Source: Natronomonas pharaonis DSM 2160 (GTDB taxonomy: Archaea; Halobacteriota; Halobacteria; Halobacteriales; Haloarculaceae). Taken from it: a DNA stretch of 64,000 bases. Under the pieces are notes generated by a model. The model ran no database searches, was not told the origin of the DNA, and was given only the letters and a program-made list of their open reading frames with translations. Shown here in pieces: positions 35,739 through 44,555 of this stretch; position 1 is the first letter of the stretch; each line of letters opens with the position of its first letter. The stretch covers positions 62,001 through 126,000 of the forward strand of contig NC_007427.1 in assembly GCF_000026045.1 (NCBI RefSeq). The letters run 5' to 3'. The translations under genes and the position numbers were made by a program.

Positions 35739-35761
35739 GTCAGCCAACTTAGTTGGCTGAC
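35739..35761. promoter_or_regulatory. Perfect palindrome related to the parA-upstream repeats
   Basis: GTCAGCCAAC and GTTGGCTGAC flank a central TTA. The sequence continues with ctcagctaactaggtcagct, which repeats half-sites. The same half-site words occur upstream of parA at 11083-11164. It may be a second partition-protein binding site next to the origin, or the operator of the photolyase gene. Confidence 0.55.
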
Positions 35762-35839
35762 TCAGCTAACTAGGTCAGCTAATGGCAACGCCCGGAGCCA
35801 GCACTCAAGCAGCGCCGGCCCCAACCGTTCGACAGGCAG

Positions 35840-37690
35840 ATGCGCGACAGACGGGCCGCCGACGCTGACAACCCAGCGGATACCGACAGTCTTGATTCCG
35901 CTGTCAGCGCTACGTCCCCGCAAGCGGCGGTGGTACCAACACCAAGCGAGGTCCACGGAACAGACAACGCAACCGGCTACGTCGTCTGGCATCGAAAGCA
36001 CCTCCGGACTGCCGACCAGCTGGCGCTCACGCGGGCGGTTTCCGGAGGTGATGTCGTCTGCCCGCTGTTGGTTTTCGATCCAGCATTCTACGGTGACGGT
36101 GGGCTTGCGTGCGACGCTCGGATTCGGTTCTTTCATGAGGCGGTCGCGAGCCTTGACCGGCTCTATGCCGCAGCGCCGGCACCGACGGTCACACGAACAG
36201 CCGAGGCCCCCCGAGAGCGGCTGGCTGCGACAACGCCGCTGTCACTGAACGAGACTCGAGAGGACGACCGCACGGCCGAAGACTCACTTTCCGGCGCATC
36301 CTCCCCCGGCCTAACTATCGGATACGGTTCTCCGCCAACAGTGCTTCAGCGGTTTGCGAACAAAGGATGGACGATCCTGACGATGGCGACTCCAACCAGT
36401 CGGTATGGCAAGCGCCGGGACGACCGTGTTCGGGATGTCTGTGGGAATAGCATCGAGTTCATCTCAGGTGACGGCCTTGTCCGTGGACAGGAATGGTCTC
36501 GGACCAACTGGCAGACACACGTCGAAACGTGGCTCAACGAGGCCCCGCATACTCCGGCGTGGAGTACCGCCGACACAACGCAATTCGTACTCGAAACGGG
36601 TATCACGCCGGCCGCAATCGATGCTGCATTCGACATTTCGCCCTCGAAAACCTTGGTTCCGACCGGTACGCACCGCCGGGCAGCCGAACGGCTGCGTTCG
36701 TTCGTCGAACGGATACACTCCTATCCGGGGAACATCTCTGCGCCACAGGATGCCAGAGAAGCGTCCAGCGGCCTGTCGCCGTATCTCAATTTCGGCCTGC
36801 TTTCCGTCCGGCAGGTGTATCAGTCGGTAAGCGAGCAGGCTCCGGAGTGTCGGGGCCGGCAGATGTTCACCGACCGATTGGTCTGGAATCTCCACTACAA
36901 CCAGAAGCTGGTCGATTGGCCGGGATGGACCGACACAGCAGTCAACCCAGTTTTCGAGGACTTCAACCGCGACCACCACGACCCGGAGTTGGTTCAGGCA
37001 TGGAAAGGCGGTGAGACGGGCTTCCCCATGGTTGATGCGGCGATGCGGTGTCTGCGACAGACCGGCTGGCTCAACTTTCGGATGCGAGCGATGTGTGCGT
37101 CCTTTTTCGTGCATATCCTCCAGCAGCCGTGGTGGATCGGCGCTGACTGGTACCACCATCACCTTATCGACAGCGACGTCGGAATCAACTACACGCAGTG
37201 GCAAAGCCAAGCGGGAACGATCGGCAAACCCGTCCAGCGAGTATACAACCCACGCAAGCAGGTCCGCGATCACGACCCCGACGGCGACTGGATCTGCAGG
37301 TGGCTCCCCGAACTGGCCCCGCTCCCAAACACGTTTCTTGACCGGCCCGAGCGAACACCGCTGGCAGTACAGACCGACTGTGGTGTCACCATCGGCGACG
37401 ACTATCCGCGTCCAGTCGTCGATTTTGACGCTCGCCGTGAGGCGTTCTGGTCACGGTACGAACGGCACCACCCAGCCGCTGCTCGCCAGCTTGCGCGCCC
37501 GGAAATCGCAAAACGAGCATCGTTTTCTGGTGGATACGACGCTGCGAAATCCATCGCGGCCGAGTACGGAGACAGCGCCGAAGACAGCGCTGCCGACATG
37601 CAGCTTTCACTTTCCGACGCTGCCAGTCTGGATGAGGCAGCAGATGCAGCCGAAGACGAGATGGGTGGGGACGGGACGGACGAGTCTTAG
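35840..37690 (+). CDS. DNA photolyase/cryptochrome family flavoprotein
   Basis: About 616 residues. An N-terminal photolyase alpha/beta domain (YVVWHRKHLRTADQLALTRAV ... VVCPLLVFDPAF) and a FAD-binding domain are visible: SSGLSPYLNFGLLSVRQVYQ, RLVWNLHYNQKLVDWPGW, WKGGETGFPMVDAAMRCLRQTGWLNFRMRAMCASFF and WYHHHLIDSDVGINYTQWQSQAG. It should bind FAD and use blue light to repair cyclobutane dimers or act as a sensor. The FAD loop reads DSDVGINYTQWQ rather than the common DGD-x-A-x-N-x-x-W form, so it belongs to a divergent group. Acidic tails occur at both ends. The start codon is uncertain. Confidence 0.88.
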   Translation: MRDRRAADADNPADTDSLDSAVSATSPQAAVVPTPSEVHGTDNATGYVVWHRKHLRTADQLALTRAVSGGDVVCPLLVFDPAFYGDGGLACDARIRFFHEAVASLDRLYAAAPAPTVTRTAEAPRERLAATTPLSLNETREDDRTAEDSLSGASSPGLTIGYGSPPTVLQRFANKGWTILTMATPTSRYGKRRDDRVRDVCGNSIEFISGDGLVRGQEWSRTNWQTHVETWLNEAPHTPAWSTADTTQFVLETGITPAAIDAAFDISPSKTLVPTGTHRRAAERLRSFVERIHSYPGNISAPQDAREASSGLSPYLNFGLLSVRQVYQSVSEQAPECRGRQMFTDRLVWNLHYNQKLVDWPGWTDTAVNPVFEDFNRDHHDPELVQAWKGGETGFPMVDAAMRCLRQTGWLNFRMRAMCASFFVHILQQPWWIGADWYHHHLIDSDVGINYTQWQSQAGTIGKPVQRVYNPRKQVRDHDPDGDWICRWLPELAPLPNTFLDRPERTPLAVQTDCGVTIGDDYPRPVVDFDARREAFWSRYERHHPAAARQLARPEIAKRASFSGGYDAAKSIAAEYGDSAEDSAADMQLSLSDAASLDEAADAAEDEMGGDGTDES

Positions 37691-37751
37691 CCGCGAGAGC
37701 TGATAGATTACTGGACCTTCCCAGCGCCTCTGGAGCCGGGCTAGCTGTGTA

Positions 37752-37791
37752 TTAACCAACAAACGGCGAAACCCGGCCGAGTGTTGGTTAA
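37752..37791. repeat. Bipartite palindrome site 2 (20-bp spacer)
   Basis: TTAACCAACA and TGTTGGTTAA are both perfect. It lies between the convergent photolyase and isocitrate-lyase-family genes. Arm starts are 30 bp apart. Confidence 0.85.
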
Positions 37792-37819
37792 GACGGAACA
37801 GTAATCGGAAGCCCGCTGC

Positions 37820-38761
37820 TCACTGTATGGAGTCCCCGAGCGACCCCTCGTACTTTTCGCGGTCCTCGTCGGGGAGATAGCGTTGCTCCCACTCAATGAC
37901 TTCCGGGAACCCAGAGAACTCGTGGAGGCTCCCGATATCCTGCTCGTTGAACTGGGTGTCGATTTGTCGCATCGCATCGACCGGGTCCTCAGCAAACGCC
38001 TGCAGGTTCTGATGGACACTCGCTATCGTCGCAAGCGTCGCTGCAATCGGGAAGATGACCATCTCGAACCCGAGCTCCTCGAGCGTCCCGAGGTCGACGT
38101 ACGGTGAGGTACCGAGGTCCCCAACGAAGTTGTAGAGGAGCGGCCCCTCAACTTCAGCACCGATACGCTGCAGCTCTGACTCGTCGGTCGGTCCTTCGAC
38201 AAAAGCAACGTCTGCCCCAGCATCGAGGAACGCATTCGCTCTGATGATGGCTTCTTCGAGCGAGCCGTCACCGGTCCCCCGGGCGTCAGTGCGAGCGATA
38301 AGTACGAACTCTTCGGCGCGCTCCGTGCGGACTTCGGCAGCGGCTTGTATCTTCCCAACGGCTTCCTCACGTGGGATAACCTGTCTCCCTTCCGTGTGCC
38401 CGCACCGCTTTGGGAAGGTCTGGTCTTCGATGTGTATCGCCCCGACACCGGCTTTGATATACTCGCGAACGGTCCGTACGACGTTCGTCGCGTTCCCGTA
38501 CCCGTTGTCCGCATCTGCGACCAGCGGGACGGAAATCCGCTCTTGGATGTTTGCGGCGTTGGATATCATCTCCGGCATCGTAATGAATCCAGCATCCGGG
38601 TAGCCGGTCGCCGACAGCGATGTCCCGTATCCAGTCATGTAGATCGCATCGAAACCGACCGTATCCGCGACGGCCGCTGTGAGCGGGTCGTGAACACCCG
38701 GACAGACCAACTGGTCGTCCCCGTCGAGCTGCTTGCGGAGCTGTCGTCCGTACTCAGTCAT
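37820..38761 (-). CDS. Isocitrate lyase / PEP mutase superfamily enzyme
   Basis: About 313 residues, a TIM-barrel lyase. VPLVADADNGYGNATNVVRTVREY binds metal and phosphate- or carboxylate-bearing substrates, IEDQTFPKRCGHTEGRQVI carries the catalytic KRCGH loop with its Cys, and VLIARTDARGTG and LLYNFVGDLGTSPYVDLGTLEELGF are typical of the methylisocitrate / dimethylmalate lyase and oxaloacetase group. The KxCGH Cys indicates C-C lyase chemistry rather than phosphonate mutase. It is the last gene of the hyuA-hyuB-hydrolase operon. The substrate is unknown, but it may cleave a dicarboxylic product of that pathway. Confidence 0.82.
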   Translation of the reverse strand: MTEYGRQLRKQLDGDDQLVCPGVHDPLTAAVADTVGFDAIYMTGYGTSLSATGYPDAGFITMPEMISNAANIQERISVPLVADADNGYGNATNVVRTVREYIKAGVGAIHIEDQTFPKRCGHTEGRQVIPREEAVGKIQAAAEVRTERAEEFVLIARTDARGTGDGSLEEAIIRANAFLDAGADVAFVEGPTDESELQRIGAEVEGPLLYNFVGDLGTSPYVDLGTLEELGFEMVIFPIAATLATIASVHQNLQAFAEDPVDAMRQIDTQFNEQDIGSLHEFSGFPEVIEWEQRYLPDEDREKYEGSLGDSIQ

Positions 38762-38827
38762 TGCTCGCCCCTCGGCGGTCCTGTGCGAAGGCAGTATCGG
38801 TACAACGCGACTGGCGTATTGAGAGTA

Positions 38828-39454
38828 TCATTCTAATTCAGCAAGCACATCGTCGGTTTCGACGACATCACCGTACTTCTGGTCGATGTCAAAGAGGTTC
38901 GCTCTGTGCGGTCCTTCGGCACGGTCGCCGACAGCGTCGGCCGGCACGATGGTTCGGTAGCCGTGCTGGAGACTGTCGACGGCTGTCGCGCGGACACAGC
39001 CGCTGGTGGTGACGCCGGCGAGCACGAGCGTATCGACGCGGTTGGTCGTCAGCTCAGTTTCGAGGTCAGTGCCGAAGAACGCGCTGGCGTACTTTTTGAG
39101 GATGACTCGTTCGTCGCCGGCTGGCGCAACGCTGTCGTCGACCTCGACTGCCTCCGTGCCGAGCTGAAGTTCCCGGAGGGCAGGTACCTTCTCGATGAAC
39201 CGTCCAGCATCGCCATAGGACTCCTCGAAGGCGACTGTCGTGAAGTACCGTGGCAGGTCGTTTTCTCGGAACGCAGCCAGCAACCGCTCGGTCTGTTCGA
39301 GCACGCCCCCCACGTCTGACCCGAGTTCCGTTTCTGGGTCAGTAAACGCGTTAATCAGGTCGATAACGACCAGTGCCGGCCGCTCGCCGAGGCCGACGCT
39401 GGAGCCGAACCCCGACTGGTCGTCGGACATCTCGAACTCGTCTGGCCAATCCAT
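38828..39454 (-). CDS. Isochorismatase-family cysteine hydrolase, N-carbamoylsarcosine-amidase-like
   Basis: About 208 residues. The catalytic triad is visible: Asp in ALVVIDLINAFTDP, Lys in VILKKYASAFFGTDL and Cys in LAGVTTSGCVRATAVDSLQHGY. This family includes nicotinamidases, maleamate amidases and N-carbamoylsarcosine amidohydrolases. Its place beside ATP-dependent hydantoinase subunits favours hydrolysis of an N-carbamoyl amino acid. An in-frame ATG at about 39430 is an alternative start. It lies 27 bp after the hyuB stop in the same operon. Confidence 0.82.
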   Translation of the reverse strand: MDWPDEFEMSDDQSGFGSSVGLGERPALVVIDLINAFTDPETELGSDVGGVLEQTERLLAAFRENDLPRYFTTVAFEESYGDAGRFIEKVPALRELQLGTEAVEVDDSVAPAGDERVILKKYASAFFGTDLETELTTNRVDTLVLAGVTTSGCVRATAVDSLQHGYRTIVPADAVGDRAEGPHRANLFDIDQKYGDVVETDDVLAELE

Positions 39455-39481
39455 GATGTAGTTGGTCCCGTAGGCTCTCTT

Positions 39482-41338
39482 TTATTGGTGCCGGTCGTTG
39501 AACTCGCGTCGCTCGGTGGCGATCTGCTCTTCGAGCACCTCGTCGTCCGGAAGCGGTCCGTAATCGAAGGCGCCGGGGTCGTCGCGCGATTCGCGACGTT
39601 CAGCACGACGCGCTTCGGTCGCTGCTTCATCGACGGTTCCGTCATCGGTAACGACGACGCCGTACTCCGACTCGGCGGCATCCGGGGAGACGAGGCCGCG
39701 TTGGACTTCTACGGCTACCGTCTCTGGATCGCGCTCGAGCGGGTCCCCGAGGCCGCCGCCGCCAGCGGTGCTGAACACGAGTTTATCGCCAGCCTCGACG
39801 GGGACGTTCTCGACTTTCGACGGGAGCGCTTCTTCAGTTCCGTCGGTCCGAATGAGCCGCTTTTTGCTCGTTTGGGCGTGCTTGCCGCCGTCGACGCCCC
39901 ACGGGTACGTGTGCGCTCGGTCGTCTTGGAAGGTGATAGCGCCCGGCTCTTCGAACGTGTAGACCTTCGTGATGCCGTGGCCACCACGGAACTCGCCCGC
40001 GCCGCCGGTATCGGATCGAGTGCTATACTCATCGATGGTCAGGGGATAGTAGGCTTCCTGGTACTCCGCGGGCACGGTACGGAACAGGGGCCACCACGAG
40101 TGCCCATCAAGCCCGTCGCCGCCGGGACGGGCCGGAATCCCGCCGTACAGGATTTCGAGCATCTGGAACTCGTTGCCCTCGGAATCGGTACCGGCGTAGA
40201 CGAGATTCGGTGAGGTCCCGTAGCTCCCCGCCACCGAGAAACCGTCGATGAGCTTCGAGAACGTCGCCTGCAGGACGTCAAACTGCCGAGCCATCAACGG
40301 CAGTCTATTCCCGAGTGCGGCTGGGAACTCCGGCTGGACGACCGACCCCTCCGGAAGCGTCACATCAAAGAGGTCGTAGTAGCCGTCGTTGAACGTCAAC
40401 AGCGGGTCAAAGGCCATAATCAGGAACACCCCGGTGAACATCTTGAACATCTTCTCGTTCAACAGGAAGTTCACCGTCCCCGGAACCTGCTCGTCGGTGC
40501 CGGTCCAGTCGAGATAGACCGTATCCCCCTCGCGGTAGATTTCGAGCCGGAGCTTTATCGGCCCGTTGCCCATCCCGTCGTCGTCGACGTAGTCTTCGAA
40601 GGTGTACCGCTCGCCTTCAGGGATGAACTCGTGGATGAGGTTAATCATCCCCTCACGGGTTCGGTCGAGAATCGCATCACAGCCCTCCATGTACGTCTCC
40701 TTGCCGAACCGGTCACAGAGTTCGTGAACACGCGTTTCGGCGGCTTTCGTTCCGGCCGCCAGTGCTTTGATGTCTGCTTCGGCGTGCTCCGGAAGCCGGG
40801 TGTTGTGGGCAAACGTCTGGAGGAGCTCGCTGTCGATCTCGCCAGCCTTGTAGAGCTTGACCGGCGGTAGTCGCATCCCCTCTTCGAAAATCGTTTGGGC
40901 TTGAACAGGCATGCTACCGGGCGTCTTTCCCCCGACGTCCATGAGGTTGCCCCACTGGCTGGAAAACCCGACGAGGTCCCCTTCGTAGAAGATCGGCCGC
41001 AGCAGCAGCATGTCCGGCGTGTGAGAAACCGCCCCGGCACACATGTAGGGGTCGTTCGTCGCGATGACATCGCCGTCTTCGAGTTCGTCACGGTCGAACG
41101 GGGCGTTGTCGAGTATCGTATCGATTGCGGAGCCGAACTGTCCCATAATCATGCGACCTTGCGCATCGGCGATGAGTGGGAACTGGTCGGACTGCTCGCG
41201 GATGACGGGGCTGATGGCCGTCGTTTCGACGACACGGTCCATCTCGTCGCGGGTGTTCGAGAGCGTGCTCTCGATGATGTCAAGCGTTGTCTGGTCGATA
41301 TCGTGCTCACCGACGAAGTCGGGGGTTTCGGCGCTCAT
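39482..41338 (-). CDS. hyuB: Hydantoinase/oxoprolinase family subunit B
   Basis: 618 residues. The HyuB signature appears as VIREQSDQFPLIADAQGRMIMGQFGSAID, DGDVIATNDPYMCAGAVSHTPDMLLLRPIFYEGDLVGFSSQWGNLMDVGG and TDSEGNEFQMLEILYGGIPARPGGDGLDGHSWWPLF. It works with HyuA as an ATP-dependent ring-opening amidohydrolase or carboxylase. Its start overlaps the hyuA stop by 4 bases. Candidate reactions are N-methylhydantoin, 5-oxoproline or lactam hydrolysis; the neighbouring hydrolase favours hydantoins. Confidence 0.92.
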   Translation of the reverse strand: MSAETPDFVGEHDIDQTTLDIIESTLSNTRDEMDRVVETTAISPVIREQSDQFPLIADAQGRMIMGQFGSAIDTILDNAPFDRDELEDGDVIATNDPYMCAGAVSHTPDMLLLRPIFYEGDLVGFSSQWGNLMDVGGKTPGSMPVQAQTIFEEGMRLPPVKLYKAGEIDSELLQTFAHNTRLPEHAEADIKALAAGTKAAETRVHELCDRFGKETYMEGCDAILDRTREGMINLIHEFIPEGERYTFEDYVDDDGMGNGPIKLRLEIYREGDTVYLDWTGTDEQVPGTVNFLLNEKMFKMFTGVFLIMAFDPLLTFNDGYYDLFDVTLPEGSVVQPEFPAALGNRLPLMARQFDVLQATFSKLIDGFSVAGSYGTSPNLVYAGTDSEGNEFQMLEILYGGIPARPGGDGLDGHSWWPLFRTVPAEYQEAYYPLTIDEYSTRSDTGGAGEFRGGHGITKVYTFEEPGAITFQDDRAHTYPWGVDGGKHAQTSKKRLIRTDGTEEALPSKVENVPVEAGDKLVFSTAGGGGLGDPLERDPETVAVEVQRGLVSPDAAESEYGVVVTDDGTVDEAATEARRAERRESRDDPGAFDYGPLPDDEVLEEQIATERREFNDRHQ

Positions 41339-43398
41339 TTGGCATCACCTCTGGTAATCTCGATGTTGCTGTAGCGGTCAATGCTCGCAACGTGGTTCGG
41401 CTGGACGACGACTGTCGAGTCGTCGTCGATGATAACTGCCGGGCCGTCGATTTCGTGGCCGGGGGCGAGTTTCCCCCGGTCGTAGACGACCGTCTCGTAG
41501 CTCGCGCCGTCGAAATAGACATCGTTGGTCGCGATGGCCGCCGTACTGGGGTCTGTGGCGGTCGGCTCCTGTTCGTCGATAGTAACGCCCTGTACTGTTC
41601 CCTTGCCGATGACACGGAGGTTCGCGATTTCGAGCGGTGCGTCCAGCGTGAAGCCGAACTGCCGGTCGTGTCGTGTCTCGAAGTCGTCTTTGATTGCTGC
41701 CAGCCCGGCTTCATCCTGGAGCCGTTCGACATCGACGGGAATCGACATCTGGATGTCCTGTCGATAGTAGCGACACTCTGCGAAGTAGTCGAACCGGTGG
41801 TCGTCTTCAGCGACCCCTTCGTCGGCGAGCCAGGACACGGCGTCGTCACGGAGCGTCTGGAACTCCTCGTAGACGTCTGCCCCCGATGTCTCGGTGTCGG
41901 TTTTGAGGTACGTTTCGGAGAACTCGTTTTGGACATCCGAGGTGAGAAAGCCAAACGCCGACATCACGCCGGGGCCGGGGGGAATGACCAACGGATAGGC
42001 ATCCATCACGTCGGCAAGCGCGTTGGCGTGCATCGGACCGGCTCCGCCGAAGGCGACAAGCCCGAACTCGCGGGGATCGTACCCGCGCTCGACGGAGACG
42101 ACACGGAGCGCGCCGTACATGTTCTCGTTGACGATGTCGAGAATCGCCTGTGCGGCTTCTTCGACCGACGTTCCGCGCTCCTCGGCAATCGTCGCGACGG
42201 CATCGCGGGCAGCATCCCTGTCGAGGTCCATCCGTCCGCCCAGCTGTACCGACGGGGGGATACGACCCAATACGACGTTCGCATCCGTAACCGTCGGCTC
42301 ATCGCCGCCCTGCCCGTAACATGCCGGCCCGGGATCTGCCCCGGCGCTTTCGGGGCCGACCTGCAGCGACCCGTTCAGCTGCACTCTGGCAATCGAACCA
42401 CCGCCGGCGCCGACGGTGTTCACGTCGACAGACCGGGATTTGAACTCGCGGTATCCGACCTTCGTCTGCCGGGTCGTCTCCGGCGTACCGCTCTCGACCA
42501 GCGAGACGTCCGTCGACGTCCCGCCCATGTCCAGTGTGAGAACGTCCGGAACGCCTTTTTTCGAGGCGATCGTCGCCGCACCGACGACACCGCCGCTCGG
42601 CCCGGAGAGGGCAAGTTCAACTGGCCGTTCCTTTGCGGCCTGTGAGCTCATCAGCCCTCCATCGGAGCGAACGACGTTCATCGTTGCTTCCGACCCTGCC
42701 TCCGCCAGCGACGCGTCGAGGTCATCGAGATACTCAATGACCTTCGGGCGGGCATAGTCGTTGATGACAGTCGTCAGCGTACGCTCGTATTCGCCGTATT
42801 CAGGAACGATTTCGGACGAAATTGACACCGGAAGCTCCGGCGCTTCCTCGTTGACAATCTCTCGAACGCGTTCCTCGTGAGCCGGATTCAAATATGAGTT
42901 CAGCAGCGCGACTGTCAGCGACTCGACGCCGGCGGCCTCAAGCTCGCGAACTGCCGACCGGACTTCTGTCTCGTCGAGCGGCTTCGCCTCCTCGCCATCC
43001 GGCGAACTGATACTGCCGCCGATTCCTCGCGTGTCGACGAGGTCTGCGAGCGGGTCCGGCTTTTCCATATCCATCCAGCCGTACAGCGGCCCCGGCGTCC
43101 ATGCTCTGGCGAGATGAAGGATATCCTCGTGGCCCGCCGACGTGATAAGTCCGACACGCGACCCCGTCTCTTCGAGGAGCATATTCGTCACCACCGTCGT
43201 GCCGTGGAACAGCAAGTCGAGCTCGGCGACCGTTGTTCCTGCCTTCTCGGTCGCCTCTTCGACACCGTGAATAACGCCTTCAGACGGGTTTGACGGGGTT
43301 GACAGCACCTTATCAATTGTCAACTCGTGAGTCGATTCGTCGAATACGATAACGTCGGTGAAGGTTCCGCCGACGTCTACGCCGAGGTTGTGTGTCAT
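41335..43398 (-). CDS. hyuA: Hydantoinase/oxoprolinase family subunit A
   Basis: 687 residues. The N-terminal LGVDVGGTFTDVIVFDES is the phosphate-binding motif of the ASKHA-like fold, and LDLLFHGTTVVTNMLLEETGSRVGLITSAGHEDIL, VLTLDMGGTSTDVSLVESG and SVERGYDPREFGLVAFGGAGPMHANALA are diagnostic of HyuA. It binds ATP and activates the amide for opening by HyuB. It is the first gene of the leftward operon hyuA-hyuB-hydrolase-lyase. A divergent HTH-10 regulator lies about 110 bp upstream and probably controls it. Confidence 0.93.
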   Translation of the reverse strand: MTHNLGVDVGGTFTDVIVFDESTHELTIDKVLSTPSNPSEGVIHGVEEATEKAGTTVAELDLLFHGTTVVTNMLLEETGSRVGLITSAGHEDILHLARAWTPGPLYGWMDMEKPDPLADLVDTRGIGGSISSPDGEEAKPLDETEVRSAVRELEAAGVESLTVALLNSYLNPAHEERVREIVNEEAPELPVSISSEIVPEYGEYERTLTTVINDYARPKVIEYLDDLDASLAEAGSEATMNVVRSDGGLMSSQAAKERPVELALSGPSGGVVGAATIASKKGVPDVLTLDMGGTSTDVSLVESGTPETTRQTKVGYREFKSRSVDVNTVGAGGGSIARVQLNGSLQVGPESAGADPGPACYGQGGDEPTVTDANVVLGRIPPSVQLGGRMDLDRDAARDAVATIAEERGTSVEEAAQAILDIVNENMYGALRVVSVERGYDPREFGLVAFGGAGPMHANALADVMDAYPLVIPPGPGVMSAFGFLTSDVQNEFSETYLKTDTETSGADVYEEFQTLRDDAVSWLADEGVAEDDHRFDYFAECRYYRQDIQMSIPVDVERLQDEAGLAAIKDDFETRHDRQFGFTLDAPLEIANLRVIGKGTVQGVTIDEQEPTATDPSTAAIATNDVYFDGASYETVVYDRGKLAPGHEIDGPAVIIDDDSTVVVQPNHVASIDRYSNIEITRGDAK

Positions 43399-43516
43399 GA
43401 TATACCGTGTACCACCGGTGACGATGCGCTGGGGAGTAAGAATTCCCCCAACAGCCGTTGGCCATTTTTATAGAAACGTTCTTGTCGCTCGGTGTCAATT
43501 ACCATGAATGGACGGG
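43399..43516. promoter_or_regulatory. Divergent promoter region hyuA / HTH-10 regulator
   Basis: A TATA-like catttttatag at about 43464-43474 lies 35-45 bp before the regulator starts. The hyuA promoter must lie in the same 110 bp. Confidence 0.45.
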
Positions 43517-44119
43517 ATGTTCACCGCTACAGTCCACTTTACGCAACACCGGGAGTGTATCCTCCGTGAGCTAACCGCGGATGTCGAGCGCCCGGTCCCT
43601 ATCGAAATCGAGGAGTTACAGAACGGGGTTGTTACGTTCGTTCTCCAGGCAGGTTCGCATGCCGACGCTTTTCAGACTGAACTCGAAGCGGCCGACCACG
43701 TCAAGCACGTCAAACGGCTCAACGAGGAGAACCTTCTCGTGACTAAGCCGTCCTGTGGAGCCTACTCAGCGATCTACCAGAACCACGGAACGCTCCAGCG
43801 GTCGAATATCGTCAACGGCCGCCAACGCGAGTACAACATTCTCGTTTTCCAGCGGTCGGATCTGAAAGACATCATCGCTGACCTCCGTGAGTTCGGGACG
43901 GTAACGCTCGGCCGGCTCGAGGAGTTCAAGACGACCGACTCACCGCTGACAGCACGGCAGCAGGAGGTAGTTAGCGAAGCCCTCACCCGCGGCTACTACG
44001 AGTGGCCCAGAGAGATAACAAGCGAAGAGCTGGCTGCCGAACTCGACATTAGCCGCGCGACACTTCACGAGCACCTTCGGAAAGCAGAGCAAACGCTGCT
44101 TTCTTCCGAAGTGGGTTAG
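43517..44119 (+). CDS. HTH-10 (bacterio-opsin activator type) transcriptional regulator
   Basis: About 200 residues. The C-terminal region LTARQQEVVSEALTRGYYEWPREITSEELAAELDISRATLHEHLRKAEQTLLSS is the HTH-10 domain of Bat-like haloarchaeal regulators. The N-terminal MFTATVHFTQHRECILRELTADVERPVPIEIEELQNG is the associated sensor domain. It is divergent from hyuA and is the likely operon activator. The start may be 43508 (MDGMFTAT) or 43517. Confidence 0.88.
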   Translation: MFTATVHFTQHRECILRELTADVERPVPIEIEELQNGVVTFVLQAGSHADAFQTELEAADHVKHVKRLNEENLLVTKPSCGAYSAIYQNHGTLQRSNIVNGRQREYNILVFQRSDLKDIIADLREFGTVTLGRLEEFKTTDSPLTARQQEVVSEALTRGYYEWPREITSEELAAELDISRATLHEHLRKAEQTLLSSEVG

Positions 44120-44134
44120 CGCCGGCTGGGGTGC

Positions 44135-44175
44135 TTAACCAACAAATCTATGGATTTTCGGTTTCTGTTGGTTAA
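44135..44175. repeat. Bipartite palindrome site 3 (21-bp spacer)
   Basis: Both arms are perfect. The site sits in the 71-bp gap between the HTH-10 gene stop and the ATG of the small split gene. Arm starts are 31 bp apart. Confidence 0.85.
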
Positions 44176-44555
44176 TACGAGGCAACGCCGATGTCCTACG
44201 AGCCACCGACACCCCCGGCGGCCCTCCCGACCGAACTGGTCGATACACTCAACGAGTCATCACCGGGACAGCTTCGGGACGTAGCCCACTATGCCGAAGA
44301 GCTAGCCGAACACAAAGACCGCAAAGCGCGTCTTAAGGAGGGCTCCGACGAAGCCAGTGCTGAAAGCCGCCCCGAAGACTTCCCCGACGATGTCCCAGCG
44401 AAGGCGACGATTACAGCGGTAGCGAGGCGAAAGCCCATCGGCTTTAGCCGTGGGATGAAGCCGACAACTGGGAACCGTTCCACACTCGTAGCCACGGCTG
44501 GATATTCCACGTCAAAGTGCTGACCTTTATATAAGATAAAAAACTACGCTTACAT

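Noticed and set aside
41287-42645. 452-codon rightward ORF antisense to hyuA
   Set aside because: A long shadow frame caused by GC-rich third positions; hyuA has clear family motifs on the other strand.
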